Origin: Dictyobacter arantiisoli
GTDB taxonomy: Bacteria; Chloroflexota; Ktedonobacteria; Ktedonobacterales; Ktedonobacteraceae
Assembly (NCBI RefSeq): GCF_008326305.1
Contig: NZ_BIXY01000025.1
Coordinates: 1 to 64,000 of the forward strand
Reading direction: 5' to 3'
DNA: 64,000 nt
Part shown: one piece after another, positions 43,522 through 52,666 of the stretch
Position numbering within the stretch: position 1 is the stretch's first letter
Layout of the letters: every line of letters begins with the position of its first letter
Translations under genes and position numbers: made by a program
Notes under the pieces: model-generated
Seen by the model: only the letters and a program-made list of their open reading frames with translations
Told to the model about the DNA's origin: nothing
Databases searched by the model: none

Positions 43522-46500
43522 GCATCCCTCCTGAATAGCTCCGCGTACTCCGCGAACACAGCATCCCATTGCTCACGCGCGCCAAAGCGCACCACCATAT
43601 AACCGGCGTTCTCCAGTTCTTCAATCAGAGCGCCATCGCGCTCCCCACGCTGCGGCTCATCCCCATCCACATAGACCGCCAGGGCACGACCATCCTGCGT
43701 ATACAGAAAATCGGGGCACGTCGATGTAGTGGGAACAACGCCATGATGCTGATCAGGCGAGACAAACTGACGAGCATGCGCCTGTGTCAGCCACTCCTGC
43801 TCAAGCGCAGAAAGCCCGGAATCAACCGTTATCAGCTCAGTCGCATCAATCACAGGCGTGCTGCCGATCAGGCGTTGCAGATACGGCTTGATGGATTGGC
43901 GATCCAGGAAACGATGATCCTTCTGGTTAGCATAGGTCATCAGGCAGTGGTAGCAGGCAGCGACACACTCTTCCAGCGCCCGCTCAGCCTTCCCGAAGTC
44001 CTCACCCGTCTGAGGATCAAAATGACACAGTTCCAGCGCCACCGCAGCCACCTCGGCGACAGCTAACGGAGCATCGATCAACTGGCGCAAGACGCCCGCG
44101 CCACCCTCCGAAGCCTCATACAGCAAAATCATGCTCCGCTTTCGCGCATCCGGCATTGGCTCGGCAGCCAGCTCATTATCTTCAAGCTGAAAGCGCACCT
44201 GAATAGCATTCTTCAAGGCAGCCTGCAACGAGATCATGCGGGTAGCATCCAGCGAGACCAGCGGCTCAAACAACAGACAATTACGGGTATCTTCGACATA
44301 AGGGATCACGCGCAGCCGACTGCCCGACATCGCATCGCCAGGATCATCCGCCGACTCATCCTCCTTGCCCCAATAACCGCGCTCCGTATCCAATACAAAG
44401 CCATGAACATCTTTATCTTTGCGACGCACCGGACCAAGGTTGATGCGCCACAGAGAGGCAGCCTGTCCATAGGTTAATCTGGCGATGCGCTCGCCATGTG
44501 CATCCTCGACATAGGCCACAAAAAACGAAGGCTTGCCATCACGGCGATTAGGGAAACGCACGCCTGTCCGAATATCATAACCCTGCCGCTGACGCTCCTC
44601 TTCATCCGAATTAATCTTGTCCCGCCGCCGGGTCGAAACATTCTGCAAGCGATAGAGGGTCGTCAATGTTGAAAGCTTGTCATGTTTACAGCGCACACAG
44701 ACATCCACCGAGTGGGTCATATCCAGTGGATGCAGATAGCCACAACGATCACACTGCTTGATCGAGCTGGTCAGCACCCCCGAACGATCCTCACGCACCG
44801 AGAGGATAGAACGATTGATAATGTAGCGAGACCCTTCGTGGTAGACAATCGCACGGGGTGCAAACTCCGAGATCGCCAGAAAGCGGGGGCGGGAAAGATA
44901 CTCATCCCGTTGTCTGGCGCGCCGCGCCGGAATATAAGCCGAGAGAGGCAAGCGAGGGAAATTATAACCGGGCAAAAAGCCCTCGCTGGCAAAGTAGCGA
45001 TAGCTATAGAATTCCGAGAACTCGATACGCTCGGAAGAACTACTGGCCGTCAGGAGCTCCAACTGAGCCTCAGCCTCTGAGCGGAGGCGCCTGGCTTTTT
45101 GCTTATCCTCCTCGCTACGTGAAGCATCGCGGATAATACTATTTTGCGTATCGCGTTGCGCCTGGGCCGCTCGATACAGCCCGCGCCAACGGTCGGCGGC
45201 AGCATCAAAACTCTGCTCAATCGTATCCAGTTGCACCCGCACCCAATCAGAGGTAAACCAGGGAGCAGTATCTTCAGTCAAATCGTTCTCCAGGGTTTGC
45301 AGTACCCGGCGCGCATGCAAATTAGCCCGCTGGCGGGCCGAAGGATCACGCAGGGCATGCAGAATGGGTGGCTGCAACTGCAAACCTGGCTCATCCCCCT
45401 CTACATCCAGCAAATCCTTCAGCGACTCACCCAGCGAAAGATGCGTTTCCGCCAGCCAGATTGCATACACATGGGCACGCAACAGATCCTCATTCGTTAA
45501 ATCCAGTCGTGGCGGACTGACCGCGCCACTGACCATAGTGCCGGGATGTTGGAAGAAATATTGGTCATGGGAACTGCCGGTAGAACAATAGGAGAAGACC
45601 AGCGCGGGCTGTCCACTGCGTCCGGCGCGCCCACTGCGTTGCGCGTAATTGGCTGGTGTTGGCGGCACATTACGCATATTCACCACATTTAGCTCGGCGA
45701 TATCCACGCCCAGTTCCATAGTTGGTGAACAATAAAGGATCGGCAGCTCATTGGCGCGGAACGCATTCTCGCGCTCCTCACGCCTCTGCGCCGGAACCTG
45801 CGCCGTATGCTCGGCCGCATGCAAGTCTTCCATATGCTGGAGATCAGCCGCATTATCCTGATAAAATTGCAAGAAAAATTGATTGACACGTTTCTCCGGC
45901 ACATCTGGGAGATTGGGTGTACGCAAAGGATCATGATACGGCTCAGTCCCATCACCGGCATACCAGATAATCGAGGACGCCGCGAGCTGATACCCACCAA
46001 CCGGAATCTCGTCTGTCGCGGACTCCCCATTTTTGCCCTTCCTTTTTGGACGGGGAGGTCGCACCTCTTCAACCAGATCTGCCGTCGACAAGGCTGCGAG
46101 CAGATCTCTGATCACATTCTGCGTCTCATCCGCCTTGAGGGAAAAACCAAAGCCACGCAGAATAGCGCGTACATAGCGACCATAGCTACTCAAGCCAGAC
46201 AGATAACGCTCGCTGCGATCATCCTCTTTGCCACGTGAGCGGGGATACAAACGGGTCGCATAGAGCAACTCCTCATTCTCATCCAGCCCCCACGGAGCAA
46301 TCAGGTGCTGGCTACTCTGCTGCTTAAACTCGGACTGCCTGGTATCGTCCAGATAATCCACCCGAATCGCCAGTTCGCGCCGCATATGATCCAGCAATGT
46401 ACGACAAAGCTTATAACGTGCGTCCGCAGGAATGGAGCGTAGTGCCTCATGATACAGCACTTTCACTTTCTGATCCCCTACTTGATGAGGCTCCCGCCAG

Positions 46501-48833
46501 AATTCCTGATCCGCGCAGATCTCATGCAGATCCTGATATTCAATGCGCAGCAAGCCACATTGTTCCAGGTTAGGAGAAGTAATACGCCAGCCGCGCCGCA
46601 AATCCAGATAGAGCCGATAGCCCAGGATATTGCGCAACGCCTGCTCGGTCTTGATCTTCGCGCTATATTTAGCCTCAGGACTGGCGGCATATTTATCAGG
46701 GCGCAACTGCAACACATCAAAGACCTGCTGCGTCAGAGTATCATGCTGGATACCAGCGTCTCCGGCCTTTTTCACGGCACAATAGAGTGCTGAACGCAAC
46801 TGACCAATCTCGACAAAATCATTGAAGTGACCGGCCTGTAAAGAGGCATCCTGGCGATTATCGGTAAAGCTCAACATCTTGGCGGCCATCTGTAAAGCAT
46901 CGCCGTGCTCCTGCGCCTCACGCAAATGCCGAATCGCCGACAAACTCAGAATCGTGGTGGCAGTACTGCGCCCCTCCGAGCTCAACTCAGTCAGCTTCTC
47001 AAAGTCATTATCGACATAAGAGTTATAGGAAACACCACAATGTAGACAGAAACGGAACGGAGCTGGCACAAAATGGCAGAGCATGCCCTCATCAGCATCC
47101 ATTTCCAGCACCTGCCCCGCAGGACTGACATAATAGGGCTGTGGCACATTCTTGCGCATTGAAGAAGAGATCAAACGCTCTTTGTTATTGTGGACCTCTT
47201 TCCATTCGCCAGGCACACGGGCCAGAATACCATCCGGATCAGCAGGCCATTGCTCCTGATCATTCTGCGAAAAATACAGGAAACCAGGAACGCCAACCAG
47301 CGATCTTTTATCAGTGACGATCCCCTCGCCGGTATAGCGCAACTGATCCTGCACATCGCGCTCCACAAACGAATGCTCATCCTGCCAGCGCACCGAGTAA
47401 TATTCCTGACCACAGGCGCGGCAGAACACCAACGGGAAAAGGACCCGCTCACGTCCACCGGGCGCGAACTGTTGCCGCTGCAACGTAATATGGCGCTCAG
47501 GATCAAGCTCCAGCGTGCTATAGACCGTATCCCCTTTACTGATAAACTGATGCAGGCGAAAAGCGAAGGGGGCTCGACCGGTCAAAGGACTGCTGATCCT
47601 CTCATTGCCGGACAACAATCCCTGGGTGATGGCAGCGATACATTGCTGCTCAGACGCGCCCGTGGCCCGTTGCAGCAGGGCAGCCGCACACTCAGACTCG
47701 CCGGTTCCAGTAATACGCAGCGGCTTTTTGCGACCCAGGCGGCCATCCGCTTGCCGCTGCACTCCAAAGGTGCTCTCAATCCAGATCGAGAGCGGATCAT
47801 GCTGGAACTCGCTATAGTGCTGCGGCTGCGATTGTTGATAGTGCGCCACCCGTTGCGTGAGCACGCCGCGGAATTCGGGAGAAGCCTCATCGACCTCATC
47901 GGTAACGCGCACCAGGGTCTCCCCAATCACATGCGCGGGCTGAACCTCACACCCAAAGATACGCGAAGCCATCACCGAAACGTCCTGCCGCTGCTGCGCA
48001 TAAGTGCCTGCGCTCGCCAGAGTAGCCGAAGTACCGATACACTGCAACGCAGCCCCCTTCGCAGTCAGCCGCTCCCGTACCCGGCGCACCAACAGTGCCA
48101 CATCGGCCCCCTGACGACCACGATACGTATGGAGTTCATCCAGCACCAGGAAGCGCAACTGTGCATTCTGCATCAAGCGCCGCTCGCGTAAACGCGTCAA
48201 CACCAGTTCCAGCATCACATAATTCGTCAACAAAATATCAGGGGGATGAGCAATAATCTCCTCGCGCTCGCTCTGTCGCTCCTGACCCGTATAGCGACGG
48301 AACGTCACCTCGCGGGCAGAAGCAGGGAAATTGAATTGGATATACTTATTGAGCTCACCAAGCTGACTATTCGCCAGCGCATTCATCGGATAGACCACAA
48401 TGGCCTTAATGCCTGGCTGCTCAGGATGACGCAGCACATAATCCACAATCGGAATAATATAAGAAAGGCTTTTCCCCGAACCTGTGCCGGTCGTCAACAC
48501 ATAACTCTGCCCCTCGCGGGCCACCCGAATCGCCTCATCCTGATGCGTATGCAAGCGCAAAGGCTCACCCAGAGGATGCTCCTCATCCTTGCCGCGACGA
48601 AAGATACGAGCACAGGCCGGATGCAAAATCCCTTCCGTCACCAGTTCATCAATGGTATGGCCTGGTTCAAAGACAGGATTCAACTGAATCAATGGATCAG
48701 GCCAGAGCATACTTTTATGAAACAATTCATTTTGTACATATTCACGAATGCGAGGAGTTCTAATCTGAATAAAGCTTTTAATATAGGAAGAGTAATCATC
48801 AATCAACTGACGACGTAGATCAAAAATATTCAT
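43518..48833 (-). CDS. Giant helicase-DUF1998-Vsr-like nuclease fusion (DrmA-DrmB/DruE-like)
   Basis: The ATG at 48833 (MNIFDLRRQL, with GAGGG upstream) gives 1771 aa. A DEAD/DEAH helicase occupies the first part: TTGTGSGKS near residue 120, LDELHTYRG near 235, IGTSATLAS, then YCSPTMELGVDIAELNVVNM and AQRSGRAGRSG. Cys pairs FCRACG and FCLHCG lie inside, and a zinc ribbon CDRC...CVRC lies near 1370-1400. The DUF1998/MrfA-like domain (about 1560-1650) ends with clustered cysteines ECVAACYHC. The last 80-90 residues (CPDFLYTQDGRALAVYVDGD, RDGALIEELENAGYMVVRF) have the Vsr/DUF559 PD-(D/E)XK pattern. Known DISARM uses separate DrmA and DrmB; Druantia has a DruE of similar size. The fused nuclease could replace DrmC or another effector. 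First gene of the operon. Confidence 0.9.
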   Translation of the reverse strand: MNIFDLRRQLIDDYSSYIKSFIQIRTPRIREYVQNELFHKSMLWPDPLIQLNPVFEPGHTIDELVTEGILHPACARIFRRGKDEEHPLGEPLRLHTHQDEAIRVAREGQSYVLTTGTGSGKSLSYIIPIVDYVLRHPEQPGIKAIVVYPMNALANSQLGELNKYIQFNFPASAREVTFRRYTGQERQSEREEIIAHPPDILLTNYVMLELVLTRLRERRLMQNAQLRFLVLDELHTYRGRQGADVALLVRRVRERLTAKGAALQCIGTSATLASAGTYAQQRQDVSVMASRIFGCEVQPAHVIGETLVRVTDEVDEASPEFRGVLTQRVAHYQQSQPQHYSEFQHDPLSIWIESTFGVQRQADGRLGRKKPLRITGTGESECAAALLQRATGASEQQCIAAITQGLLSGNERISSPLTGRAPFAFRLHQFISKGDTVYSTLELDPERHITLQRQQFAPGGRERVLFPLVFCRACGQEYYSVRWQDEHSFVERDVQDQLRYTGEGIVTDKRSLVGVPGFLYFSQNDQEQWPADPDGILARVPGEWKEVHNNKERLISSSMRKNVPQPYYVSPAGQVLEMDADEGMLCHFVPAPFRFCLHCGVSYNSYVDNDFEKLTELSSEGRSTATTILSLSAIRHLREAQEHGDALQMAAKMLSFTDNRQDASLQAGHFNDFVEIGQLRSALYCAVKKAGDAGIQHDTLTQQVFDVLQLRPDKYAASPEAKYSAKIKTEQALRNILGYRLYLDLRRGWRITSPNLEQCGLLRIEYQDLHEICADQEFWREPHQVGDQKVKVLYHEALRSIPADARYKLCRTLLDHMRRELAIRVDYLDDTRQSEFKQQSSQHLIAPWGLDENEELLYATRLYPRSRGKEDDRSERYLSGLSSYGRYVRAILRGFGFSLKADETQNVIRDLLAALSTADLVEEVRPPRPKRKGKNGESATDEIPVGGYQLAASSIIWYAGDGTEPYHDPLRTPNLPDVPEKRVNQFFLQFYQDNAADLQHMEDLHAAEHTAQVPAQRREERENAFRANELPILYCSPTMELGVDIAELNVVNMRNVPPTPANYAQRSGRAGRSGQPALVFSYCSTGSSHDQYFFQHPGTMVSGAVSPPRLDLTNEDLLRAHVYAIWLAETHLSLGESLKDLLDVEGDEPGLQLQPPILHALRDPSARQRANLHARRVLQTLENDLTEDTAPWFTSDWVRVQLDTIEQSFDAAADRWRGLYRAAQAQRDTQNSIIRDASRSEEDKQKARRLRSEAEAQLELLTASSSSERIEFSEFYSYRYFASEGFLPGYNFPRLPLSAYIPARRARQRDEYLSRPRFLAISEFAPRAIVYHEGSRYIINRSILSVREDRSGVLTSSIKQCDRCGYLHPLDMTHSVDVCVRCKHDKLSTLTTLYRLQNVSTRRRDKINSDEEERQRQGYDIRTGVRFPNRRDGKPSFFVAYVEDAHGERIARLTYGQAASLWRINLGPVRRKDKDVHGFVLDTERGYWGKEDESADDPGDAMSGSRLRVIPYVEDTRNCLLFEPLVSLDATRMISLQAALKNAIQVRFQLEDNELAAEPMPDARKRSMILLYEASEGGAGVLRQLIDAPLAVAEVAAVALELCHFDPQTGEDFGKAERALEECVAACYHCLMTYANQKDHRFLDRQSIKPYLQRLIGSTPVIDATELITVDSGLSALEQEWLTQAHARQFVSPDQHHGVVPTTSTCPDFLYTQDGRALAVYVDGDEPQRGERDGALIEELENAGYMVVRFGAREQWDAVFAEYAELFRRDA

Positions 48834-48933
48834 CGCAAACCCTCGTTGAGGAAACACAACTCTGCTTGTGCATTATAGCCAGCACATTCCTTATTGTCAA
48901 TAAATACCAAATGAATCAGAAGACACTTTTTAC

Positions 48934-48962
48934 TTGACTTTTCCCTGTAATTACAGTAAAGT
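48934..48962 (+). promoter_or_regulatory. Promoter with palindromic operator before the McrB-like gene
   Basis: TTGACT (48934-48939) and TAAAGT (48957-48962) are 17 bp apart. The spacer contains the perfect 12-bp palindrome ctgtaattacag (48945-48956), ending exactly at the -10 box. It lies in the 208-bp divergent region between the two defence operons and about 80 bp upstream of the McrB-like start, so a repressor here could control one or both. Confidence 0.6.
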
Positions 48963-49041
48963 GAGAAAACCATAGTGAAACCTATCGCGGCGCTCATTTT
49001 GCTTATACTTCCATATATTCAAATTTACAGAAAGCTGAGAT

Positions 49042-50421
49042 ATGAGTAAATCCTACCTCCTGTATCTCTCTTCATCCTCCAGCTCCAGGCCCATCTCGGC
49101 ACAGCAGTCACGCCTGCTGCTGAATCAGCATGCCACGCACATGCAGGTTGGAGATCGTATCCTACTGGTTCAAGATCAGAAAGAAAAAAACATATTGCCG
49201 GTCGTTTATATTGTTGAAGCGCTCAACCGTGGTACAGGTGCGCTCACACTGAAGCGGGACAAGATTTACAATCAAACGGTAAAGCTAGCAGATATCGCGA
49301 CAATCCCTTCGCTTCAACGCAATAGCATCCAGAACAGCACACAGCAATTAAGCGACAACGACCTCACGTTTGTGATAGAGACAATGATGGGTGGAAGCAG
49401 GATGGAAGAAAGATCACTCCTCGATACAATTGCAGCGTATATTACAGATCGAGGCTACTATTTTGAACGGGAAACGCTCGACAATTATCATATCTGCCTG
49501 AAAACCAGGCCCTTTGCCATTCTAGCGGGACTCTCAGGCACCGGGAAATCCAAGCTCTCGCAGCTCTACGCCGAGGCGCTAGGCCATAAAAAACACTATC
49601 TCCGCCTGCCCGTCAGTCCCAACTGGTATAGCGACCAGGCCCTGCTCGGCTATTTTGATACGATCAGCGGCCAATATATCACCGAGCAGGCTGCGGACTT
49701 TATTCTCAAAGCCAACCAGGACACAGACAACCTGTATTTCATCTGCCTGGACGAAATGAACCTGGCCCACGTCGAACACTACTTCGCGCAATTCTTGAGC
49801 GCCATGGAAGAAGAAGATCCTGAAGAGCGTACCGTACGCCTGATGGCAGACAACGTATACCAGCGGCTGGAAGAAAAGGCAAGCTTGCAACCGAAGCTCC
49901 AACTGCCTACCAACCTCTTTTTTACCGGCACCATCAATGTCGACGAAACCACAAAGTCTATCAGCGACAAAGTCATCGACCGAGCCAACACCCTGGAGTT
50001 CTTCAGTGTTGACCTGGAAAAAGCGCCATTGCCAGCGGAGATTCCGCCCTCACCACTCAACATCTCAGCCTATACCTGGCAAAGCTATGTCAGCACCAGG
50101 AGAGATACCACCTTTCGGCCACAGCTCAGCGAGATCAGTAAAATCCTCAACCGCGCTGACATGGGCCTGGGCTTCCGTATCCTCCACGACATCGAACGCT
50201 ACCTGGCAAATAGTCAAGAACTCCTGGAACCAGGCGTCGCCTTTGATCTCCAGGTCAAGCAGCGCATCCTTCCCCGTGTCCGGGGCACCGAAACCATCAA
50301 AAAAAACATCGACGAACTGCACGCCTTTGCCCGCAACAACGGCCTGAGCCGTACCGAAAACCGTCTAGATGCAATGAAATACAGGTTACAACGCGATGGC
50401 TACACCAGTTTCTGGCGCTAA
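49042..50421 (+). CDS. McrB-like AAA+ GTPase
   Basis: The 459-aa product has an N-terminal domain of about 110 residues with a GDRILLVQ strand pattern, possibly an EVE/PUA-like modified-base reader. The AAA+ core follows: Walker A GLSGTGKS (163-170), Walker B YFICLDEMNLAHVEHYF, and GTINVDETTKSISDKVIDR as sensor segment. These are the features of McrB-type proteins that form GTP-driven rings on DNA containing modified bases. Its stop overlaps the next gene's start by 26 bp, so the two are translated together. It is divergent from the helicase-methylase operon. Confidence 0.9.
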   Translation: MSKSYLLYLSSSSSSRPISAQQSRLLLNQHATHMQVGDRILLVQDQKEKNILPVVYIVEALNRGTGALTLKRDKIYNQTVKLADIATIPSLQRNSIQNSTQQLSDNDLTFVIETMMGGSRMEERSLLDTIAAYITDRGYYFERETLDNYHICLKTRPFAILAGLSGTGKSKLSQLYAEALGHKKHYLRLPVSPNWYSDQALLGYFDTISGQYITEQAADFILKANQDTDNLYFICLDEMNLAHVEHYFAQFLSAMEEEDPEERTVRLMADNVYQRLEEKASLQPKLQLPTNLFFTGTINVDETTKSISDKVIDRANTLEFFSVDLEKAPLPAEIPPSPLNISAYTWQSYVSTRRDTTFRPQLSEISKILNRADMGLGFRILHDIERYLANSQELLEPGVAFDLQVKQRILPRVRGTETIKKNIDELHAFARNNGLSRTENRLDAMKYRLQRDGYTSFWR

Positions 50422-52123
50422 CAGCTGGCTCTCAATCCAGGGACGTTTACTATTTTTCCGTCCCGAAGAAGAAAATCAGCAGCTCGAACTTCAAGAATAC
50501 GGCGACTACACCATCAAGGTCACTCCGTATGCTCCTGAGGATGTATCACTCTACCTGGATGATGAAAAAGTGGAGAGTGAACATTATGGTCTGTGGAAAT
50601 TTCATCCCTCTCATTATGCAGGACTCTATAAAGTGATCGCCAGGGCCCCTGGTCAGCCAGATCAAGCAACCTGGCTACGAGTTTTTCCCCACAAATTCAC
50701 TCAAAGGGCCTACGAACATATGAAGGATGAGCTCAGTAGGACCGCCATCGACCTGCTCTTTCATCTCAATTCGCCGGCCCTGGAACGCGCCAGCTATACA
50801 TCCCATAGCAGGGAAACCTCAGCCCTGCATGACTATCAGCAGATACGTAGAATTATCGGAGAGATGCGCGATATCATATTGCGCATACGCCTGGCACCAC
50901 AGACCATCCTGCATACCGAACTCGTCCAGCAAAAGCTGCAGCAAATCAGGCACTTCTCACCGGACATGCAACCTGTACCAGGAGCAAGGATAGCTGTACC
51001 CGCACGAAACGGTCAGGCAGTGCAGCGGGAGCGAGTCATTCCCCAGGAGTGGATGACGCGGCGCACCATCCTGAGCTACGATAGCTACGAGAACCGGTTG
51101 CTCAAACACTTTATCAAACAACAACTGCTTCCCAGGCTGGGAAGCATACAAGAGCGAGCAGAGCAAGAGAAGATAAAAGTAAACGACAACTATCACCGTT
51201 ACCATAATAAGGAAGATTTGCAACTTGTGGGCAAGCTCGAACAGGCGATCAAGCAATGCGAAGAGATGAAGCAGCGTTGCCTGTATTGGACCAATGAGCC
51301 CTTTTTGCAAGCAGCCCAACCGCTCGGTATACCCGGACATGTCACCCAGATCCTACAAAAAGATCCCACCTACAGCCGCTTTTATCGCCTCTATTTACAA
51401 TTTCAGCAACGTCTCCAGACCACCATTGAGACTGACAAATATATTACCGCCATCTCCCTCAGAAGGGTGAGCGCCCTCTATGAAATGTGGAGCATATTTG
51501 GTGTCACGCGTCTGATCACCGACATCCTGGAAAAAGAAGGCTACCAGATGACCGCTAATAACACATTTGAAATCGCCGAAAACCTCTTCCACTTCAGCGT
51601 CAAAACCAACACCGCCAGTATCATCCTGAAGAAAGGCGACACCCGCGTCGTAATCAAATATGAACCCTATTATCACAATATAAACGAGCGTGGACTCGCG
51701 TTCCCAGCCATCGTCTCCACGACTATCAAGGGAGGTCAACTCACACCCGACATGGCGGTCGAAGTATATAGAGGAGCAGAAGCACAAACCGCCTTAATCT
51801 TCGACGCCAAATATCGCTGGAAACGCCATGGCACGAACACCTTCGTCCCCAATCCAGATGACATGGATACGATGCATAATTACTTCAATAGCATCCGGTA
51901 TCAACGATCCGCGCCCACACCCACCACTCACCGATCAAGAGGAGCCTTACCACCATCGTTTGTCAGTAGCGCCTACAGCATCTATCCAGGCAGCAAGATA
52001 CACATCCAGGACAATGATCGCATCGGGGCGCTCCCATTTTTTCCCAACATCTCAGAAGGCAAGCTCCACGACATCCAGGAAAAGCTCAAAGACCTTCTCT
52101 ACTACGCCTACGTGATCGACTAG
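50396..52123 (+). CDS. DUF2357/DUF524 PD-(D/E)XK nuclease, McrC-like partner
   Basis: The 575-aa product has an N-terminal beta-rich DUF2357 region (about 1-110), a long helical middle containing YDSYENRLLKHFIKQQLLP, and a C-terminal nuclease. In the nuclease part, TPDMAVEVY (Asp) and LIFDAKYRWK (Asp-x-Lys near residue 469) form the PD-(D/E)XK active site, followed by DDMDTMHNYFNSIRY. This architecture is the known replacement of McrC beside McrB-like GTPases in type IV restriction systems, which cleave modified DNA. The 26-bp overlap with the GTPase gene supports complex formation. It ends the plus-strand defence operon. Confidence 0.9.
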   Translation: MATPVSGANSWLSIQGRLLFFRPEEENQQLELQEYGDYTIKVTPYAPEDVSLYLDDEKVESEHYGLWKFHPSHYAGLYKVIARAPGQPDQATWLRVFPHKFTQRAYEHMKDELSRTAIDLLFHLNSPALERASYTSHSRETSALHDYQQIRRIIGEMRDIILRIRLAPQTILHTELVQQKLQQIRHFSPDMQPVPGARIAVPARNGQAVQRERVIPQEWMTRRTILSYDSYENRLLKHFIKQQLLPRLGSIQERAEQEKIKVNDNYHRYHNKEDLQLVGKLEQAIKQCEEMKQRCLYWTNEPFLQAAQPLGIPGHVTQILQKDPTYSRFYRLYLQFQQRLQTTIETDKYITAISLRRVSALYEMWSIFGVTRLITDILEKEGYQMTANNTFEIAENLFHFSVKTNTASIILKKGDTRVVIKYEPYYHNINERGLAFPAIVSTTIKGGQLTPDMAVEVYRGAEAQTALIFDAKYRWKRHGTNTFVPNPDDMDTMHNYFNSIRYQRSAPTPTTHRSRGALPPSFVSSAYSIYPGSKIHIQDNDRIGALPFFPNISEGKLHDIQEKLKDLLYYAYVID

Positions 52124-52310
52124 CTTGCCTGGTTATATCGCTGCACTAGCGCGAAAGCCGGGCAATGGTCTGCTGGAGCACACGCAGGCCAAAACCAACT
52201 TTCTGTGTGTCTCATTTCAACGCACCTGTTATGGTTTTTATAAATGTTATATAATCCAAACAAGTAAATATTCATATATAACGATACTAAATATTTGCAG
52301 GAGAACAGGA

Positions 52311-52634
52311 ATGAAGCATCTGGTAGAATTTCCGCTAGATACAGGCGAACATATTGTCATCGAGGTAAACGAGCCTGACACAGGTGGGACTGTGCGTGCT
52401 GGTAGAGGAGAGAGAATAGAGAAGGCAAAAGAAACATTTGAGGCAGCTCTTGATCGTGTATTGCCGGCCACCCGTCGCATTGTCGAGAAGTTACGTTCCA
52501 CAACAGACAAACCTGATGAAATTGAAATCTCTTTTGGCGTCAATCTCGGCTCTGAGGCTGGCGCATTTATCGCCTCTGCCAGCGTCGAAGCAAACTTTTC
52601 CGTTACTGTGCGCTGGCAGAAAAGCGATAAATAA
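52311..52634 (+). CDS. Trypsin-co-occurring domain 1 (Trypco1, CU044_2847 family) protein
   Basis: ATG 52311 follows AGGAG at 7 nt and gives 107 aa. The product begins LVEFPLDTGEHIVIEV and ends EIEISFGVNLGSEAGAFIAS then EANFSVTVRWQK, which is the Trypco1 signature. A -10-like tataat lies about 65 bp upstream. Trypco1 proteins occur with trypsin-like proteases in predicted conflict or signalling systems; the convergent gene pair just downstream encodes such a protease, so a functional link is likely. Molecular role not established. Confidence 0.85.
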   Translation: MKHLVEFPLDTGEHIVIEVNEPDTGGTVRAGRGERIEKAKETFEAALDRVLPATRRIVEKLRSTTDKPDEIEISFGVNLGSEAGAFIASASVEANFSVTVRWQKSDK

Positions 52635-52666
52635 GAGCAACTGTGTCTGGTGTTAAGGTTATGCAA

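Noticed and set aside
47190-48191. 333-aa plus-strand frame opposite the giant helicase
   Set aside because: Antisense to the helicase core with biased composition; no support as a gene.
36540-48833. BREX system
   Set aside because: The methylase resembles PglX, but pglZ, brxC and brxL genes are absent.
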